Shown one piece after another: positions 24,854 through 32,095 of a stretch of DNA of 64,000 bases (positions are counted from its first letter, which is position 1; every line of letters begins with the position of its first letter). Location: positions 248,001 through 312,000 of the forward strand of contig JAEYYR010000001.1 of NCBI GenBank assembly GCA_023428375.1, written 5' to 3'. A program made the position numbers and the translations under genes. This DNA comes from a bacterium. GTDB taxonomy: Bacteria > Babelota > Babeliae > Babelales > Babelaceae. The notes under the pieces were generated by a model. The model was not told where the DNA came from, ran no database searches, and worked only from the letters and a program-made list of their open reading frames with translations.

Positions 24854-25393
24854 ATGCCACATTATTCACTTGTAGAGCAATTACAAAGCTATATCGGTTA
24901 TCCCGAAGAACAAGATCACAAGCATCACATTATTAATTTCATTCAGAATTATCCAACGTGTTTTGAGCGAAGCCTAGCAATAGGTCACATAACCGCATCA
25001 GCATGGCTTGTTAATAGAGATAATACCCATGCATTCTTGATGCATCATATCAAGCTTAATATTTGGGTACAGCCCGGCGGACACTGTGATGGCAATCCCA
25101 ATGTGTTAGATGTGGCAATCAAAGAAGCTCAAGAAGAATCTGGCATACAACACATTCAACCAATATCAACTGATATATTTGATATTGATATTCATTTTAT
25201 TCCTGCTAATACAAGAGAAAAAGAGCATTATCATTATGATATTCGTTTTCTCTTACAAGTGAAAAGTAATGAAGACATAATTAAGAATGAAGAGTCCCAA
25301 GCAATTCAATGGTTTAGCAAAAATAAAGACCTACTACCAACTGATAGCAGGTCTATTACGAGAATGTTTGATAAATGGATTAAATTAAAATAA
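24854..25393 (+). CDS. Nudix hydrolase
   Basis: 179 residues, cytosolic. Nudix hydrolases cleave nucleoside diphosphates linked to another moiety. The Nudix box reads from GGHCDGNPN to KEAQEESGI; the core Glu pair (EE) and the preceding KE are in place, although the first Glu of the canonical motif is replaced, as is common in the subfamily beginning WVQPGGH-D. The upstream strands ASAWLVN and the LMHH segment fit the fold. The specific substrate cannot be told. Flanked by unrelated genes; no good Shine-Dalgarno seen. Confidence 0.85.
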   Translation: MPHYSLVEQLQSYIGYPEEQDHKHHIINFIQNYPTCFERSLAIGHITASAWLVNRDNTHAFLMHHIKLNIWVQPGGHCDGNPNVLDVAIKEAQEESGIQHIQPISTDIFDIDIHFIPANTREKEHYHYDIRFLLQVKSNEDIIKNEESQAIQWFSKNKDLLPTDSRSITRMFDKWIKLK

Positions 25394-25458
25394 AAATTTA
25401 TTCAATGAATGCAAATAATAATTAACAAATTCTCACTCAATACAAGTGATTAAAATTT

Positions 25459-26595
25459 TTAATTAATACAGCTATAGGATCGAATCGCATCTGCAAAAAG
25501 GGATAAATCTTCTTCTGCAGTATTGGTTATTTTAATTTGAGAAATTTTATACAAGAAATGAATAGATGCTGCTTGCGTTTGAAATTTTATAAAATGTGGT
25601 TGCAAGCTAAAATCGCTCGCTTGATTTAAATCTTTTAATAATTTGAATAATGGCGTCTTAAGCTTCGTTAACTTTTGTTGATTATTCAACAACAGTTGCT
25701 GTTTCTCAGTTATGTCTTTATCTAAGAAAGAATTTCGTTCTTTTAAGGAATTATATGACGAATTTGAAAGTTCTTCATTTTTACAAGCTATATTGAAAGC
25801 GGCTTTTTTCATGAAATATTTTTTATAATTATTACATAACAAATAACTTGATATTCCAGCTAAGCTTAAAATGCCTATGGTGAATGGATTCGTACATGTT
25901 GCTAATGCCACCGAAGAATTATACAATAGCCATCCGAAATAACTTGAAGAAATTAGAGATGTCTGTAATAAAAATGGATTGTAACGCATCATATTTTTTG
26001 TTTTTTTCAAAGAATCTGAAGAGCTTTGCATTTTATCAAAATATACATTACAGGTGCGCTGAGCTAATTTCGTTTGTTCTGTAAGGATACTTTTTGAATC
26101 CAATAAATTTGCCAACATTGCTGTATCGTCATGACACTGCTCAGAAAATTTATTTTCTGTTGTTCTGGCAAAAGCTGGACCTGTATAAGATAACAACTGG
26201 ACATCACTCATTGTCTTATGACAAATTTCTTGATCCTGTGAAGAAAGCTTAATCCATTCAGGAAAAAGAATTTTATTTATTAATCTTATGTCGTTCAAAT
26301 TATTTTTAACAAATTCATCAATACGACTAATATGATATCGTTCAAAATTATTGAAAAATGAATCTTTTTTATTTTTTGTAAAATCTGTACCAAAGTCCAC
26401 ATTTTGAATTAATTTATAAAAACATTCACATTCTTGTGATAACAACGACTTACAAGTATCTTTATTTTCCGCGTTCATTAACAGTTTCAAATTTGTTTGC
26501 AACATAGGAGAAGATATATGTCTCAAAAAATCAACGGCGATGCAATCCCAAAAAAACAAGTACAAAATGGAAAATAAAATAAGATTCTTTTTCAT
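25459..26595 (-). CDS. Exported Cys-containing helical protein with TM hairpin
   Basis: 378 residues from the ATG at 26595 (an in-frame TTG lies two codons upstream). Signal at 1-20 (ILFSILYLFFWDCIA), a long helical region with several Cys (CKSLLSQECECFY near 48-60), two TM segments about 215-235 and 242-258, then a long coiled-coil-like tail (EKQQLLLNNQQKLTKL). It is the largest of the TM-hairpin type in the window. Function unknown. The leader carries an imperfect inverted repeat at 26609-26651. Confidence 0.7.
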   Translation of the reverse strand: MKKNLILFSILYLFFWDCIAVDFLRHISSPMLQTNLKLLMNAENKDTCKSLLSQECECFYKLIQNVDFGTDFTKNKKDSFFNNFERYHISRIDEFVKNNLNDIRLINKILFPEWIKLSSQDQEICHKTMSDVQLLSYTGPAFARTTENKFSEQCHDDTAMLANLLDSKSILTEQTKLAQRTCNVYFDKMQSSSDSLKKTKNMMRYNPFLLQTSLISSSYFGWLLYNSSVALATCTNPFTIGILSLAGISSYLLCNNYKKYFMKKAAFNIACKNEELSNSSYNSLKERNSFLDKDITEKQQLLLNNQQKLTKLKTPLFKLLKDLNQASDFSLQPHFIKFQTQAASIHFLYKISQIKITNTAEEDLSLFADAIRSYSCIN

Positions 26596-26608
26596 ATACA
26601 ACCAATTA

Positions 26609-26651
26609 TTTCGCGTAGGTAATTAAAATTAGAATAATATCTACGCAGAAA
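26609..26651 (-). promoter_or_regulatory. Inverted repeat upstream of 26595
   Basis: TTTCGCGTAG (26609-26618) pairs with CTACGCAGAAA (26641-26651) with one bulged base. It lies just upstream of the ATG at 26595. No Shine-Dalgarno is evident in the downstream bases, so the role is unclear. Confidence 0.35.
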
Positions 26652-26720
26652 TTAGCAAGAAAAGAATCTTAATAAAGCTGTTATTTAATGGATTTAACTT
26701 TAAAATTTAATATTAAGTAT

Positions 26721-27449
26721 TTAAACAATTAAAGTACGTAACATTCCCGACACAACCGTGATCGCATCAACTGCTCTTAAAATATTTGACGTTAATGCGC
26801 AAAATCTAAATTGCTGATTTTTTAAGACTTCTTTTTCCATCGCAGTCAGATCCCCTTCAGGGCCTACAAAACAGCATAGTGGCAATGTGCCATGAAATTG
26901 TTGTAATGCCTCAAACAAAGGAGAACCTGCCGCGTCAAAAAACAGACGTGTTGCAGGCAAGGCGTTCCATTCATATGCAGTAAATTCTTTTACTGGCAAT
27001 ATTGTTGGAATTACAAACTGCTTAGATTGTTCACAACCGGCAATGAGCATTTTTTGAGCACGCTCATAATCTTTTGAAGATCCCCACGCACGACGAGACT
27101 TTTGAGTAATAAGCGGTTGTATGGTAGTTACTCCCACAACCGCTAAAAATGTTAATGCTTGTTCAAAAGCTTCTCGATCTAAGATTGGCAAAAGCCAAAT
27201 TATATCAGGTTTAATTGATTGAGCTTCATCAACTTTATCTATACGAATAGCAACCAACTTATTATTAAATGATTCAATTGTTGCTTGCGCCTTGTGTTGA
27301 CCATTAAATAATAGCACTGACTCACCTTCTTGCAGTCGCAAAATATTTTTTAAACGATGCACAAGAATATCATCAGCAATTATTTGATTACCGATTTTTG
27401 GTTTTAATAATTCAGTATAAATGGCAAAAATATGCTTATCTTGATTCAT
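26721..27449 (-). CDS. rsmE: 16S rRNA m3U1498 methyltransferase RsmE
   Basis: SPOUT-fold enzyme that methylates U1498 of 16S rRNA using S-adenosylmethionine. Seen: N-terminal PUA-like part with HRLKNILRLQEGE, the QKSRRAWGS motif, then the knotted C-terminal part with FVGPEGDLTAMEKE and LTSNILRAVDAI (usually LG-RILR-ETA). 242 residues is the normal length. Its start overlaps the end of the secreted-protein gene at 27436-27768 by 14 bp, so the two are likely coupled. Confidence 0.93.
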   Translation of the reverse strand: MNQDKHIFAIYTELLKPKIGNQIIADDILVHRLKNILRLQEGESVLLFNGQHKAQATIESFNNKLVAIRIDKVDEAQSIKPDIIWLLPILDREAFEQALTFLAVVGVTTIQPLITQKSRRAWGSSKDYERAQKMLIAGCEQSKQFVIPTILPVKEFTAYEWNALPATRLFFDAAGSPLFEALQQFHGTLPLCCFVGPEGDLTAMEKEVLKNQQFRFCALTSNILRAVDAITVVSGMLRTLIV

Positions 27450-27768
27450 GTCGCAATGTGGTTAAACAAGAAATTTTTTGTAATAAAACTTTGCACGAGC
27501 TTTGACACCAGTTTTTTATATCAATCATTTTCATAAAAATTATCAAACCGAGATACTGACAAAATATTTTGATACCTGCCGGTTTTTCTGTTGAAGGTGC
27601 AGAAACGGGTAAATCTGTTGCTTTCATAAGTGCTTCAAACGAAAAAAAATCATCCCCATTTATTGATGTCCCATCATCAATCATTAGAGGGGGACGTGCT
27701 TCAATTCTTTGTTGTGGTATAGATACTAAGCTTAATAAGGTAATAAGCATTAATTTCTTTGTATTCAT
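27436..27768 (-). CDS. Small exported protein, unknown
   Basis: 110 residues with a signal at 1-24 (LMLITLLSLVSIPQQRIEA), GGGGA upstream of the ATG, an acidic middle and a hydrophobic stretch at about 70-82 (FCQYLGLIIFMKMI) that could be a membrane anchor, followed by a Cys-containing tail. It overlaps rsmE by 14 bp. No family is recognised. Confidence 0.55.
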   Translation of the reverse strand: MNTKKLMLITLLSLVSIPQQRIEARPPLMIDDGTSINGDDFFSFEALMKATDLPVSAPSTEKPAGIKIFCQYLGLIIFMKMIDIKNWCQSSCKVLLQKISCLTTLRHESR

Positions 27769-27906
27769 TATATTCCCCTACTATGTACTACGTGTGTTAT
27801 AGTGCAATCTAGCAACTACAAGAAAAGATTATATACCATTTTATTTGATGTACCAGTATCAAGAATAACTTTTTTAAAAAAACGAAAGCTTCTAAGAAAC
27901 TTTTGT

Positions 27907-27943
27907 AAAAAAAAAGTCACCAAGTTTTGTCCAACTTAGTGAC
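27907..27943 (-). terminator. Terminator for the leftward gene at 27969
   Basis: On the minus strand GTCACTAAGTT pairs with AACTTGGTGAC (one G-U) and is followed by a run of nine or more Ts. It is the clearest intrinsic terminator on this strand. Confidence 0.9.
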
Positions 27944-27968
27944 CATTTATGGCTTGATTTTTAATTTT

Positions 27969-28676
27969 TTATTTTTTAGAACTATTAATAAGATCTTGAT
28001 TTAAGACTATAAGATCCACACCTTTAAGAATGACATTGCAAATTTGTTCATGACGATCAATTATTTTATCTTCTTGCTTACTCTTAAAAATTAAAGAACC
28101 TAATCTAAAAACTTCAAAAAATGATGTCATATAGTGACTGATCTTGACCGATTGAGAAGGAATGCGGTTTCGTATTGGACGAACACTCATTCCATTATCG
28201 CCGTTAGTAAAACGCTGAAAATGAATATCATATGCGGGATAGGCTTTATTCCACGCACGCAAACCATTATTAATTCCAGTCAGCCCCATAGAGCTACTAT
28301 TCAATAAAAATCTATTGGATTCAATAGTTGCTAAAAGATTTTCAGCTTGTTTTGAAACCTTATCAATTGTATCAATCGGTTGAATAACTGAATTCAAGAT
28401 TTCATCAATCTTAATCCTTTGTGCTTCTGACCAATTACGAAATAATCCATAGCCAATTTCTTCATATCCTTCATTCAGAGAATGTATTCTTGATGTTAAT
28501 TTTTTATCATCATCAAAAATATTGCGATTTTCATCTTTTGAAAAATCATTCTTTGTTTTAAATTGAATAAATGATAGATAGCCAGCTAAAGCTTCATTGC
28601 TAGGATGAATATTCTGATTGGCCGGAAATATGGAACTACTAAAAACCAATAAACCTAATAAACAGTGTTTATACAT
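27969..28676 (-). CDS. Secreted helical protein, unknown
   Basis: 235 residues, signal at 1-19 (CLLGLLVFSSSIFPA), mature part mostly helical without TM segments. A middle stretch (NRFLLNSSSMGLTGINNGLRAW) is Gly/Ser-rich. No known domain. The AAGGA ribosome-binding site and flanking bases are fully paired in a 9-bp hairpin at 28681-28704 that ends four bases before the ATG. It is followed by a strong terminator, so it is probably a single-gene unit. Confidence 0.7.
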   Translation of the reverse strand: MYKHCLLGLLVFSSSIFPANQNIHPSNEALAGYLSFIQFKTKNDFSKDENRNIFDDDKKLTSRIHSLNEGYEEIGYGLFRNWSEAQRIKIDEILNSVIQPIDTIDKVSKQAENLLATIESNRFLLNSSSMGLTGINNGLRAWNKAYPAYDIHFQRFTNGDNGMSVRPIRNRIPSQSVKISHYMTSFFEVFRLGSLIFKSKQEDKIIDRHEQICNVILKGVDLIVLNQDLINSSKK

Positions 28677-28680
28677 ACTA

Positions 28681-28704
28681 TATCCTTATCTATTAATAAG
28701 GATA
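28681..28704 (-). promoter_or_regulatory. Leader hairpin burying the Shine-Dalgarno of 28676
   Basis: Minus strand: TATCCTTAT (28704-28696) pairs perfectly with ATAAGGATA (28689-28681) around TAATAG (28695-28690). AAGGA lies in the right arm, and the ATG is four bases downstream. No U-tract follows. Confidence 0.6.
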
Positions 28705-28754
28705 GACAATATATTCAAACAGTCAATTAAAACTATGTAACAGTTAAGAAATTT

Positions 28755-29333
28755 CTATATTGCTGGATCTGCCACTGCTTCTGATCCTGCCTCTAACGCA
28801 TTGTGAACGTTTAGTAATCGCGGATTATGTATATTATTTTGCTTTATTCTATACGTCTCCCATGCAAGCAATCCACAACCAAAGCTACGCACTAATGTAG
28901 ACACTGCGTACATATAGACAAAATTATGCAAAAAATAATCATTTTGATGATAATCTAATAAATAAATAGTCGTACCACCAAAACTCGCAACAATAAAAAA
29001 ATCTATTACTAAGCGAAGAAAACAGTTTTTCAATAACTTATTCAAATTCTTTTCATTCTCTTGTAAGCGTGAAATATAATCATTCCACTGCTGCTGATTT
29101 CTTACTTCTGACTCGAATAGCTTATGATATCTCATTTTTAGATAGGAATTAGTAATGCAATCCATTACCTGTCCAGTGAATGGTATACACCGTAGCGCAC
29201 TCCAAGTCTTATCAGATAGATACTCCTTAATGTGTAAATCATAGGAGTTATGCAATAGAATTCGTTGTCTATCAACAGAATCATTACTCAGACAAAAGCT
29301 AAAATAAAATAAAACAAAGAAACCAGTTTTCAT
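28755..29333 (-). CDS. Exported TM-hairpin protein, paralog of 29401-29985
   Basis: 192 residues. Signal at 1-16, then RQRILLHNSYD, a charged region with YHKLFESEVRNQQQWNDYISRLQ, two TM segments at about 106-127 and 133-155, and a short tail. The gene upstream has the same order and matching motifs (QKRVLLHYRL, YAQLFTLEMQNESQWNNYIS), so they are tandem duplicates. GGGGGA precedes the ATG. Function unknown. Confidence 0.75.
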   Translation of the reverse strand: MKTGFFVLFYFSFCLSNDSVDRQRILLHNSYDLHIKEYLSDKTWSALRCIPFTGQVMDCITNSYLKMRYHKLFESEVRNQQQWNDYISRLQENEKNLNKLLKNCFLRLVIDFFIVASFGGTTIYLLDYHQNDYFLHNFVYMYAVSTLVRSFGCGLLAWETYRIKQNNIHNPRLLNVHNALEAGSEAVADPAI

Positions 29334-29400
29334 TTTTTCCCCCAGCTTTTTGCATTGCGATATTGTTTTAGAAAATAAATGTCTCTACCGCGTAATAAAA

Positions 29401-29985
29401 CTATTGCACAAGAACATAAATGCTTTCAACATCAGCAGACATAATTTGTTTATCGGGCACTGTAATATGCTTTAAACGGGGAAATTTAGATTTAATTAGT
29501 TTTTCAATTTTCTTATTCTCTTGAGATATTATATACAGAGCTGTAAATCGTAAAGAGGTTTCAAAACCAGCGAGGGCAGAAAATAAACTTACATAATAAT
29601 CATTGTCATAACGTAGATACAGAATACCAGCAAGTAGCCCACTAAATATGGTCACTTGAATCCATAAAATATTAAGATAGATTAAATTGTTTATAAATTT
29701 TTTATAACTTTGACTATTGACTTGTAAATCGGAAATATAGTTATTCCATTGTGATTCATTTTGCATTTCAAGCGTGAATAATTGTGCATACTGTCGCTTC
29801 AAATCAACAGATTGCCAAAAATCTAAACAACCACCATATAATGGCAGGTAACGAGATTTATGTGAATCTAGATAATAATCAAAATCCGTATTTAATCTAT
29901 AATGCAACAGTACTCTTTTCTGTTCATTATCTTGCGCGTGTATACTGAAACAAAAAAGACTCAATAAAACGACGAAACACTTCAT
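29401..29985 (-). CDS. Exported TM-hairpin protein, paralog of 28755-29333
   Basis: 194 residues. Signal at 1-17 (FVVLLSLFCFSIHA), the shared QKRVLLH and QWNNYIS motifs, two TM segments at about 100-122 and 128-150, and a basic tail. The pair diverges most in the C-terminal tail, the part most likely to be exposed. Function unknown; no catalytic residues shared beyond the QW-N-YIS motif. Confidence 0.75.
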   Translation of the reverse strand: MKCFVVLLSLFCFSIHAQDNEQKRVLLHYRLNTDFDYYLDSHKSRYLPLYGGCLDFWQSVDLKRQYAQLFTLEMQNESQWNNYISDLQVNSQSYKKFINNLIYLNILWIQVTIFSGLLAGILYLRYDNDYYVSLFSALAGFETSLRFTALYIISQENKKIEKLIKSKFPRLKHITVPDKQIMSADVESIYVLVQ

Positions 29986-30017
29986 ACATACCCATTTAAT
30001 TCCAGTAAAAAGACTAT

Positions 30018-30043
30018 AAAAAAAGGAAGGCTTAAACCTTCCT
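30018..30043 (-). terminator. Terminator after 30052-30396
   Basis: Minus strand: AGGAAGG (30043-30037) pairs with CCTTCCT (30030-30024) around TTTAAG, followed by a run of seven Ts. It ends the leftward transcription unit that includes 30052 and 30417. Confidence 0.85.
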
Positions 30044-30051
30044 GTAATATT

Positions 30052-30396
30052 TTATTTTTTATGGCAATTCTGGAAATAGATAAATTTTATCTGCTCAAAA
30101 TATTTATTTTCCAGCATCACAAAAGACTTTTCGCTCATCTTACGAATACAATGAATTCTTTTTGTACTAGTAGATTTTGTAGCAGTAACTTCAGTATTGT
30201 CTTTTAATGTTGCCATATAGGTTTCATCATCACCATAGGATCTCTTTACTTGAGTAATTTGAGCTAGATCAATCTCTGAGGCTGCAACGGCATTTTTCCA
30301 CTCAACTGCAAAAGCGGGAAGATTAAATTTGCCATCTGAAGCTTGGGAGACAAATACACCACAACACAAAGTAGCTAAAAACAATTTAGATAACAT
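30052..30396 (-). CDS. Small secreted protein (EIDLA-I family), copy 1
   Basis: 114 residues from the ATG at 30396 (an adjacent GTG is not needed). Signal at 1-19 (LFLATLCCGVFVSQA). Mature part: EIDLAQITQVKRSYGDDETY then a strand-rich middle and a C-terminal KYFEQIKF helix. The preceding gene has the same landmarks (EIDLAHIKNIK, YIAELG, RICKIP, ASYFAEIQSKF), so these are tandem paralogs. About 95 mature residues with two or three Cys. Function unknown. Confidence 0.75.
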   Translation of the reverse strand: MLSKLFLATLCCGVFVSQASDGKFNLPAFAVEWKNAVAASEIDLAQITQVKRSYGDDETYMATLKDNTEVTATKSTSTKRIHCIRKMSEKSFVMLENKYFEQIKFIYFQNCHKK

Positions 30397-30416
30397 CACA
30401 CTCGTCCTTTTTATAG

Positions 30417-30737
30417 TTATTTATTATTTTGGGAATTAAATTTTGACTGTATCTCTGCAAAATACGATGCATGCAAAATTGTACGATTTTCAGGAATTTT
30501 ACAAATGCGCCAACAATTCAATATACCAGTATTCTTATTTTTACATACAAAGATACGGTCATTACACGTTATTGGACCGAGCTCTGCAATGTATTTTTCC
30601 GACTCATTGGTTGACGCATTCTTAATGTTCTTAATATGCGCAAGATCAATCTCTTTAGGATCATATTCTGAAGAAAATACATTAAAAGAAATCAAACTGA
30701 TGCTCAAAATGAGGAACATTGAAGCAATTTTTTTCAT
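30417..30737 (-). CDS. Small secreted protein (EIDLA-I family), copy 2
   Basis: 106 residues. Signal at 1-22 (MFLILSISLISFNVFS), then KEIDLAHIKNIKNAS, a Cys-bearing beta region (CNDRIFVCKN, NCWRICKI) and a YFAEIQSKF helix. It has more Cys than copy 1, possibly two disulfides. The gap to copy 1 is 20 bp and its start overlaps the GNAT gene upstream by 4 bp, indicating one transcript. Confidence 0.75.
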   Translation of the reverse strand: MKKIASMFLILSISLISFNVFSSEYDPKEIDLAHIKNIKNASTNESEKYIAELGPITCNDRIFVCKNKNTGILNCWRICKIPENRTILHASYFAEIQSKFNSQNNK

Positions 30738-31339
30738 GAGATCTTAACTATTTTTTTTGGATTGTTATTGCCGTATATAATTCTATATTCATAATATACT
30801 ACATGTTCATCACGTCGTACTTCAGAAAATCCAACTTTTTCATACAATTTCTGTGCGGGAATATTATCAATACTGGTAACCAACTCAACAATAGAACAAC
30901 CTGCTTTTGCTATTTGTTCTATAGCAGCTTTTAACAATTGCACGCCATAACCCTTACCACGTTCAGCTTGATCAACCACCATGAAAAGAATGTATCCCTT
31001 TAAAAAAGATTTTATGAAATGTGCTTCAAATCCCACCGTACGACCATGATCACAATAGACGTTAAAAATTAAATTTCTTTTATTGATCGGATCAAATGCA
31101 GAAGCATGATTATCAAGCATAAAATCGACATCATAGCTTTGGTAACTTGGACCATTCACCAGCCACGATAAATTTTGCTGAAACAATTGTTTAACCGCTG
31201 GCTTATCTCGCTGTGCATCATAAGCAATGACACCATTGCATGAACGAGCATTAAACAAATAAAAACTAATACCGGCAGTTACGCTTACAAGGGCTGCAAT
31301 AATAAAAATAATTTTCTTATTATACGTCTTCATTTCCAT
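30734..31339 (-). CDS. Membrane-anchored GNAT-family N-acetyltransferase
   Basis: 201 residues from the ATG at 31339, inside the end of truA. Residues about 11-30 are a hydrophobic anchor (IIFIIAALVSVTAGISFYLF). The GNAT fold follows: the acetyl-CoA loop reads VDQAERGKGYGVQLL (R/Q-x-x-G-x-G/A type), then EQIAKAGC, VELVTSIDN and AQKLYEKVGF at the usual places. It should transfer an acyl group to an amine. The anchor would place it at the membrane, inner or outer side unknown, which is unusual for GNATs. Substrate unknown. Confidence 0.85.
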   Translation of the reverse strand: MEMKTYNKKIIFIIAALVSVTAGISFYLFNARSCNGVIAYDAQRDKPAVKQLFQQNLSWLVNGPSYQSYDVDFMLDNHASAFDPINKRNLIFNVYCDHGRTVGFEAHFIKSFLKGYILFMVVDQAERGKGYGVQLLKAAIEQIAKAGCSIVELVTSIDNIPAQKLYEKVGFSEVRRDEHVVYYEYRIIYGNNNPKKIVKIS

Positions 31340-32075
31340 AAACAATCTTTCGTAATACTAATCCCTCTGGTGGCGCACATACTAATGGCGCATCAGGAAT
31401 CTTTGAATCTAATGCTAACTTAACTCGTCCAATCGGATATTCTTCATGCGATGCTGCATACAACGATGCCCCTACCATACGTCTGACCATATAACGCATG
31501 AACCCCGGCCCCTTTACGCGAATACGAAATGCCTGTAATCGTTTCAAATACTGCACATCACATGAATTGACAGTTCGGATGGTTGTCGTATATGATTCAC
31601 CATTAGCACAAAAGGCATGAAAATCATGAGTGCCTACAAAAAGCTGCATCACCTCCTGAATTATTTCAGGCTTAAATGCACGTGGATGATACCACCCATA
31701 GCGTGCCATAAAAGGTAATGGTCGTTTATTAAAAACATAATAATCATAGGTCTTTTCAATCACGTTTACCTGAGAACGAAAACCATTAGGCATATAGGTA
31801 ATATCGCGAATATGGATATCGTTTGGCAATAATCCGTTCCATGCTTTTTTTAAGATATGAGGATCAAGATATAAATCAGTAGTAAAACTTACCACTTGTC
31901 CTAGTGCATGTACGCCAGCATCGGTACGCGATGCTGCAAAGAGAGAAATTGGTCTATTAAAAACACGTACAAATTGCTTTTGCAAAACACTCTGAACGGT
32001 TTTATGATTCGGTTGGTGTTGCCAGCCAGAATAGGATGTCCCATCGTAGGCTATAAGCAATTTGTACGTGTACAT
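31320..32075 (-). CDS. truA: tRNA pseudouridine synthase A
   Basis: Makes pseudouridine at positions 38-40 of tRNA anticodon arms. The catalytic Asp lies in SRTDAGVHALGQ; opening LLIAYDGTSYSGWQHQP and the later RVKGPGFMRYMVRRMVG match TruA. 251 residues is normal. The gene overlaps the GNAT gene downstream by about 20 bp and lies 20 bp after typA, all leftward. Confidence 0.96.
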   Translation of the reverse strand: MYTYKLLIAYDGTSYSGWQHQPNHKTVQSVLQKQFVRVFNRPISLFAASRTDAGVHALGQVVSFTTDLYLDPHILKKAWNGLLPNDIHIRDITYMPNGFRSQVNVIEKTYDYYVFNKRPLPFMARYGWYHPRAFKPEIIQEVMQLFVGTHDFHAFCANGESYTTTIRTVNSCDVQYLKRLQAFRIRVKGPGFMRYMVRRMVGASLYAASHEEYPIGRVKLALDSKIPDAPLVCAPPEGLVLRKIVYGNEDV

Positions 32076-32095
32076 ATATTTATCTAGTTACGTAA

